A stretch of DNA of 9,422 bases from Pseudomonadota bacterium (GTDB lineage: Bacteria; Pseudomonadota; Alphaproteobacteria; Caulobacterales; Caulobacteraceae), in contig JAEZIH010000221.1 of NCBI GenBank assembly GCA_023416055.1, forward strand, positions 1 through 9,422. Direction: 5' to 3'. The notes under the pieces were generated by a model that worked only from the letters and a program-made list of their open reading frames with translations, had not been told where the DNA came from and searched no databases. The number at the start of each line of letters is the position of its first letter. Within the stretch, counting starts at the first letter, position 1. This document shows, piece by piece, positions 6,375 through 9,422 of the stretch. Position numbers and translations under genes: made by a program.

Positions 6375-6907
6375 GCGGGCTCGGGCTGATCCGTCGCTGG
6401 GCCGGGGACGAGCGCGGGGTCTCGGCGATCGAGTTCGCCATGCTCGCGCCGGTGCTGATCGTCTTCTACATGGGCATGACCGAGTTCTGTCAGGGTTTCA
6501 TGGCCCAGAAGCGGATGGGCCACGTCTCGGCCACGGTCGCGGACCTGATCGCCCAGGAGGAGACGGTCAACAAGGCCACGATAGACGACGTCTTCGCCAT
6601 CGGCGGGCTGATCATGAAGCCCTTCCCCACCTCCACCCTGCACCAGCGGGTGTCGAGCGTGACCCGCACCGGGGGCCAGAACCGGGTGGACTGGAGCCGC
6701 GGGGACGGGATGGAGGCGCGGGCCGCGGGTTCAACCGTGACCCTGCCCACGGACCTGATCGGCGAGGGCGAGAGCGTGGTGATGTCCGAGGTCACCTATG
6801 ACTATGACTCGGCGGCGGATTACCTGATGCCGGGCCTGACGCGGTTCGCGCACAGCTATTATTTGCGCCCGCGGACGGTGGACAAGACCCGCTGCACGGA
6901 CTGCTAG
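6371..6907 (+). CDS. TadE/TadG-like pseudopilin of the Tad pilus
   Basis: The 178-residue second minor pilin-like protein starts at the ATG overlapping the previous stop (ATGA at 6371-6374). An in-frame reading back to 6062 is only out-of-frame shadow of the gene before it. The leader MSGLGLIRRWAGDERG ends at G16 and is followed by VSAIEFAMLAPVLIVFYMG: Glu at +5 (E21) and a helix to about residue 42. The short length points to a TadE/TadF-type pseudopilin rather than long TadG. The rest is a periplasmic domain (GHVSATVADLIAQEETV near 50-66, then EVTYDYDSAADYLMPG). It ends in DKTRCTDC with a CxxC-like pair (C175, C178). The stop TAG (6905-6907) is interlocked with the convergent pabB stop. Substrate of CpaA and part of the pilus base or tip is inference from family. 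Confidence 0.85.
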   Translation: MSGLGLIRRWAGDERGVSAIEFAMLAPVLIVFYMGMTEFCQGFMAQKRMGHVSATVADLIAQEETVNKATIDDVFAIGGLIMKPFPTSTLHQRVSSVTRTGGQNRVDWSRGDGMEARAAGSTVTLPTDLIGEGESVVMSEVTYDYDSAADYLMPGLTRFAHSYYLRPRTVDKTRCTDC

Positions 6908-8193
6908 GGGCCGGTCAGGGCCTCGCGAAGGGCGCGGATCTTGGCCTCGGTCTCGGCCAGCTCCGAAGCCGGATCGCTGTCAGCCACGATGCCGGCGCCG
7001 GCCAGGGTGCGGAAGCGCCAGACCCCGCCGCTGCGTTCGAACGAGGCGGTGCGGATCAGCACCGAGGCGGTGAGGCCGCCGTCGTCGTCGATATGGAACA
7101 GGCTGCCGCACCAGGGCCCCCGCGGCGGCTCGTGGGCGGCGATGACCTTCATCGCCTGGTGCTTGGGCGCCCCGGTGATCGAGCCGGGCGGAAAGGTCGC
7201 CTGCAGCAGGTCGACGGGGCCGGCGCCCTCCAGCGCCGTGGCCGAGACGGTCGAGACCAGATGGTGCACGGTCGGTTGGCTCTCGATCTCGAACAGGCGG
7301 TCCACGGCGACCGTGCCCGGAGCGGCGGCGCGGGACAGGTCGTTGCGCATCAGATCCACGATCATCAGGTTCTCGGCCCGGTCCTTGGCGCTGGCCCGGA
7401 GCTCGGCGGCGAGGGCCTGGTCACGGGCGGGATCGGGATGGCGCGGCCGGGTGCCCTTGATCGGCCGGGTCTCGATGCGGCGCGAGGCGGGGTCGAAGGT
7501 CAGGAACAGCTCGGGCGAGTTGGAGACGAGGGCGCGATCGCCGAGCCGCCAGAAGGCGCCATAGGCGGAGGCCCGGCCGGCGAGGCGAAGCAGGACGTCG
7601 AAGGGATCGGCGCCGGCGTGCAGTTCGCCGCCCCAGGCGCGGGCGATGTTGGCCTGGAACAGTTCGCCGGCGGCGATGCGGTCCACCACGTCGGCCACGG
7701 CGGCGAGGTAGGCCTCCGGCGGGGCCTCGGGTTCGAGCGCGGCGGCGGGCGGCGGAGGCGAAGCCGGGTCGGGGGCGTCGGCCAGCCATGCTTCGGCCCT
7801 GTCGGCGGCGCGGTCGGCCGAGGCGGGGTCCGGGCCGCGGCCTGTGACCGTTACGGTGCGCGCATGGTGGTCGAAGGTCAGGGTGGCCGGGTAGCGGGCC
7901 AGCATCAGGTCCGGCCAGACCGTGGGCCGGGGGCCGGTGGCGGGGCGGGCGCCGGCGTCGTAGGCCATCAGGCCGACCACGCCGCGGGACAGGCCGGGGT
8001 CGCGCAGCAGGTCGAGGCCGCCCTCGCCGCCGGTCCAGTCGGGGTCGGCGGCGACGATGGAGCGGCGGCCCAGCGGCCCGCCGTCCGAGAGCAGGGCCAG
8101 GGCCCCGTCCCGGTCGCGCAGGCCGGCGGCGACGGCGAGCGGGTCGCGCCACGGACGGGGACGGCGCTCGACGGCGGGAAGCGGCTGGATCAC
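6904..8193 (-). CDS. pabB: Aminodeoxychorismate synthase component I (PabB)
   Basis: PabB converts chorismate and amide ammonia to 4-amino-4-deoxychorismate, the first step to p-aminobenzoate and folate, in the cytoplasm. The 429-residue protein carries the whole chorismate-binding domain (about 155-425). PIKGTRPR lies at 244-251 with K246, the PIKGT lysine that distinguishes PabB from anthranilate synthase TrpE (Ala there). Other blocks are ENLMIVDLMRNDLSR at 274-288, FPPGSITGAPKHQAMKVI at 334-351, GPWCGSLFHIDDDG at 359-372 and AGAGIVADSDP at 398-408 with ETEAK. The first 150 residues are a weaker N-terminal domain with a Pro/Ala-rich linker (about 139-160). The start is taken as GTG at 8193 without a clear ribosome site, so the N-terminus is uncertain. 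No PabC-type lyase domain is fused and no pabA or pabC is in the window. It lies 44 bases after the regulator gene and may share its transcript. Confidence 0.95.
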   Translation of the reverse strand: MIQPLPAVERRPRPWRDPLAVAAGLRDRDGALALLSDGGPLGRRSIVAADPDWTGGEGGLDLLRDPGLSRGVVGLMAYDAGARPATGPRPTVWPDLMLARYPATLTFDHHARTVTVTGRGPDPASADRAADRAEAWLADAPDPASPPPPAAALEPEAPPEAYLAAVADVVDRIAAGELFQANIARAWGGELHAGADPFDVLLRLAGRASAYGAFWRLGDRALVSNSPELFLTFDPASRRIETRPIKGTRPRHPDPARDQALAAELRASAKDRAENLMIVDLMRNDLSRAAAPGTVAVDRLFEIESQPTVHHLVSTVSATALEGAGPVDLLQATFPPGSITGAPKHQAMKVIAAHEPPRGPWCGSLFHIDDDGGLTASVLIRTASFERSGGVWRFRTLAGAGIVADSDPASELAETEAKIRALREALTGP

Positions 8194-8237
8194 GCCGCGT
8201 GTCTAGCCGAGTCCGCCGCCGCTTCCCATCACCCCGC

Positions 8238-8549
8238 TCAGCCGCCGCGCGCCTGGCCGACGAGGCCCTGCATGGCGTCGAGATAGGCGAGGAAGGCCTT
8301 CCGCCCCGCAGGGGTCATGCTGGCCTCGGTCAGGGGCTTGCGCCCCTCGAACCGCTTGCTGACGGCGACGAAGCCGGCGTCCTCGAGCTTGCGCAGATGG
8401 ACCGAAAGATTGCCGTCCGTGGTCTGCAGTCGCGCCTTCAGGCTGTTGAAGTCGGCGCTCTCCACCCCCGAGAGGACGGCCATGATGCCGAGGCGGACAC
8501 GGCCATGGATGACCTCGTCGAGGCGGTTGATGTCGAAATCGTCCGCCAC
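8238..8549 (-). CDS. Small winged-helix transcriptional regulator (MarR/ArsR-like)
   Basis: A DNA-binding regulator of 103 residues, essentially a single winged helix-turn-helix domain with no ligand domain. The DFDINRLDEVIHGRVRLGIM opening is followed by SADFNSLKARLQTTDGNLSVHLRKLEDAGFV (about 31-61; TDGNLSVHLRKLEDAGF contains the recognition helix) and the wing VSKRFEGRKPLTEASMTPAG (about 63-82). This is the pattern of the winged-helix family often annotated as MarR or ArsR-like (Pfam PF13601 type, from memory). I chose GTG at 8549-8547: it has GAGGGG six bases upstream and comes 2 bases after the stop of the membrane protein gene. A longer in-frame reading to 8699 enters that gene and is rejected. 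Such pairs of membrane protein and regulator are common, so the regulator probably controls its own pair. The palindrome at 9250-9266 is a candidate site. Confidence 0.9.
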   Translation of the reverse strand: MADDFDINRLDEVIHGRVRLGIMAVLSGVESADFNSLKARLQTTDGNLSVHLRKLEDAGFVAVSKRFEGRKPLTEASMTPAGRKAFLAYLDAMQGLVGQARGG

Positions 8550-8551
8550 GC

Positions 8552-9178
8552 TCAGCCCCTCGCCGCCCGCATCAGCAGCCAGTTCGGCAGCGCCATCAAC
8601 AGGAACAGGGCGGCGGCGTAGGCGAGGTACTGCTCGTCCATGCCGGTCAGGGCGGCGAGCAGGGGCGCGGCCGCGAAGGAGGCGAGCGCCAGCGTCCACA
8701 TCATCCTGGAGCGCTTCATCGCGGCGCTGACCGCCCAGCCGCTGGCGTAAAAGACCATGACCATGGACGGCACGAGGGCGAAGCCGACCATGATCGCCTC
8801 TTCACCCAGGCGCCATCCGAGCACCATGACTGAAACGCTCAGGGCGAAGATGCCCCAGCCCACCGCGGCCCAGGCGGTGCCGGAGGCCCGGTTGGCCGAG
8901 GTGACGACGAGCTCGGTCCGCTTCAGATGGCGGAGCACGGCGATCAGGACGATGAAGAAGAGCGCGGTGGCGCCGAGCCAGACCCAGGTGATGAAGGAAT
9001 AGTCCAGGGGGAGGACACGGCTGACGATGGCCCAATGGGCGACGCTGGCGGCGCCGTAGAGCAGGCCGGCGGCGAAGCCGATCGAGGCGCCCTGCAGCGG
9101 GGCCTGGCCGCCCTCCTCCGCGAGACGGCGCATCCAGGCGATGTCGGCGGCGGGGTCTTCGACTTTCTCGGTCATCAT
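8552..9178 (-). CDS. Six-helix inner-membrane protein of unknown function, paired with the regulator
   Basis: I do not recognise a named family for this 208-residue protein. A charged cytoplasmic-looking head (residues 1-28, including DIAWMRRLAEEGGQAP) is followed by about six hydrophobic segments: roughly 31-52, 62-82, 103-122, 130-150, 160-178 and 183-203. A basic loop (RHLKRTE) lies near 83-89. There are no cysteines and no metal or nucleotide motif. The start is ATG at 9178 (or the next codon at 9175), with AGGA about 9 bases upstream. An in-frame reading from 9247 would add a basic, non-conserved-looking leader and overlaps the candidate promoter. The gene is followed after 2 bases by the winged-helix regulator, so the two are translated together. 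A stress-response or sensory role for the pair would be a guess. Confidence 0.85.
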   Translation of the reverse strand: MMTEKVEDPAADIAWMRRLAEEGGQAPLQGASIGFAAGLLYGAASVAHWAIVSRVLPLDYSFITWVWLGATALFFIVLIAVLRHLKRTELVVTSANRASGTAWAAVGWGIFALSVSVMVLGWRLGEEAIMVGFALVPSMVMVFYASGWAVSAAMKRSRMMWTLALASFAAAPLLAALTGMDEQYLAYAAALFLLMALPNWLLMRAARG

Positions 9179-9235
9179 CGGCGGACATCCTTGGTTCGGG
9201 CGGCCTGGCGGCCGCCGGGGTTTGATCCTGATCCA

Positions 9236-9264
9236 AATATGCGCCAAGCACTTTACATTGTAAA
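9236..9264 (-). promoter_or_regulatory. Candidate sigma70-type promoter of the membrane protein-regulator pair
   Basis: On the minus strand TTTACA (9264-9259) is followed after exactly 17 bases by CATATT (9241-9236). This matches -35 and -10 hexamers at 4-5 of 6 positions each. Transcription would start near 9229, giving a leader of about 50 bases before the ATG at 9178. The -35 box lies inside the palindrome at 9250-9266. An imperfect inverted repeat with two GATC sequences (9221-9237) overlaps the -10 side. Confidence 0.5.
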
Positions 9265-9266
9265 GT
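9250..9266. promoter_or_regulatory. 17-bp palindromic operator candidate
   Basis: ACTTTACATTGTAAAGT is a perfect 8-bp inverted repeat (ACTTTACA / TGTAAAGT) around one central base, strikingly A/T-rich in GC-rich DNA. It starts 72 bases upstream of the membrane protein ATG and covers the candidate -35 box. The size and symmetry suit a dimeric winged-helix repressor. The obvious candidate is the regulator encoded two genes in; this link is inference. Confidence 0.65.
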
Positions 9267-9422
9267 ACCGAATGGAACTGCAGCCTTCAGCGCCTCTTCC
9301 GGGCGGAGCGGTTGGGGAGGGTGCGGGACAGCCGGGCTCGCCCGGTTGCAGTGAGTGTACCGTTTCGACGAGACGAACTGTCCCGCGCGGTCGTTGGACG
9401 CTCGCCCCGCCGGCTGGCGGCC
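9267..9422. other. Gene-poor right end with a potential branched RNA structure
   Basis: No recognisable protein is encoded here. A reading frame from ATG 9272 stays open to the edge (50 codons) but its product is low-complexity Pro/Gly/Arg and matches nothing I know. Three frames of the minus strand are also largely open, as expected at this GC. On the plus strand GTGCGGGACAG (9321-9331) pairs with CTGTCCCGCGC (9378-9388; one G-T wobble). It encloses a CCGGG/CCCGG hairpin (9332-9345) and a small TTCG/CGAA hairpin (9364-9377). A further CCGCC/GGCGG hairpin lies at 9407-9420. Confidence 0.4.

Noticed and set aside
7093..8286. 397-residue plus-strand frame opposite pabB
   Set aside because: Gly/Ala/Arg-rich antisense of a clearly conserved enzyme.
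9272..9422. Open frame from ATG 9272 to the window edge
   Set aside because: Fifty codons of Pro/Gly/Arg-rich sequence, no ribosome site, no recognisable family, and frames on both strands are open here, so I do not call it a gene.

Overview
The window is GC-rich (visibly near 70% G+C) and reads as chromosomal DNA of an alphaproteobacterium of the Caulobacterales. Caulobacter, Brevundimonas or Phenylobacterium are plausible; I cannot fix the genus. The main evidence is the gene order pilA-cpaA-cpaB-cpaC-cpaD-cpaE, which is the known Tad (Flp) pilus locus arrangement of Caulobacter. There is no sign of mobile DNA, CRISPR, rRNA or tRNA.

Layout. Positions 1-5083 (minus strand) hold the core Tad pilus locus. 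It is read from pilA (major Flp pilin, 4913-5083) through a strong hairpin terminator (4861-4886), then cpaA (prepilin peptidase), cpaB (SAF-domain periplasmic assembly protein), cpaC (outer-membrane secretin), cpaD (lipoprotein) and cpaE (TadZ-like polar localisation ATPase relative, cut by the left edge). cpaB-cpaC and cpaC-cpaD overlap by ATGA, and cpaD-cpaE are 7 bases apart. A 101-base gap between cpaA and cpaB carries two competing inverted repeats.

Positions 5084-5384 are a divergent intergenic region with candidate CtrA-like boxes on the pilA side. Positions 5385-6907 (plus strand) are a compact three-gene accessory pilus operon. It encodes a free-standing secreted copy of the CpaC N-terminal domain, followed by two TadE/TadG-type pseudopilins with Flp-type peptidase sites. 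The last of these ends on a CTAG shared with the stop codon of the convergent pabB gene.

Positions 6904-8193 (minus) encode aminodeoxychorismate synthase component I (folate synthesis). Positions 8238-9178 (minus) encode a translationally coupled pair: a six-helix membrane protein and a small winged-helix regulator. A near-perfect 17-bp palindrome over the -35 box of a candidate promoter precedes the pair and may be the regulator's own operator. The right end, 9267-9422, has no recognisable gene but contains a potential branched RNA structure.

How the genes work together. CpaA would process PilA and the two pseudopilins. CpaC, CpaD and CpaB form the envelope channel, CpaE places the machine, and the motor (CpaF) and platform genes would be expected beyond the left edge. 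I found no clear evidence of an entirely new system. The most interesting points are the free-standing CpaC-like domain and the regulatory structures in the gaps.
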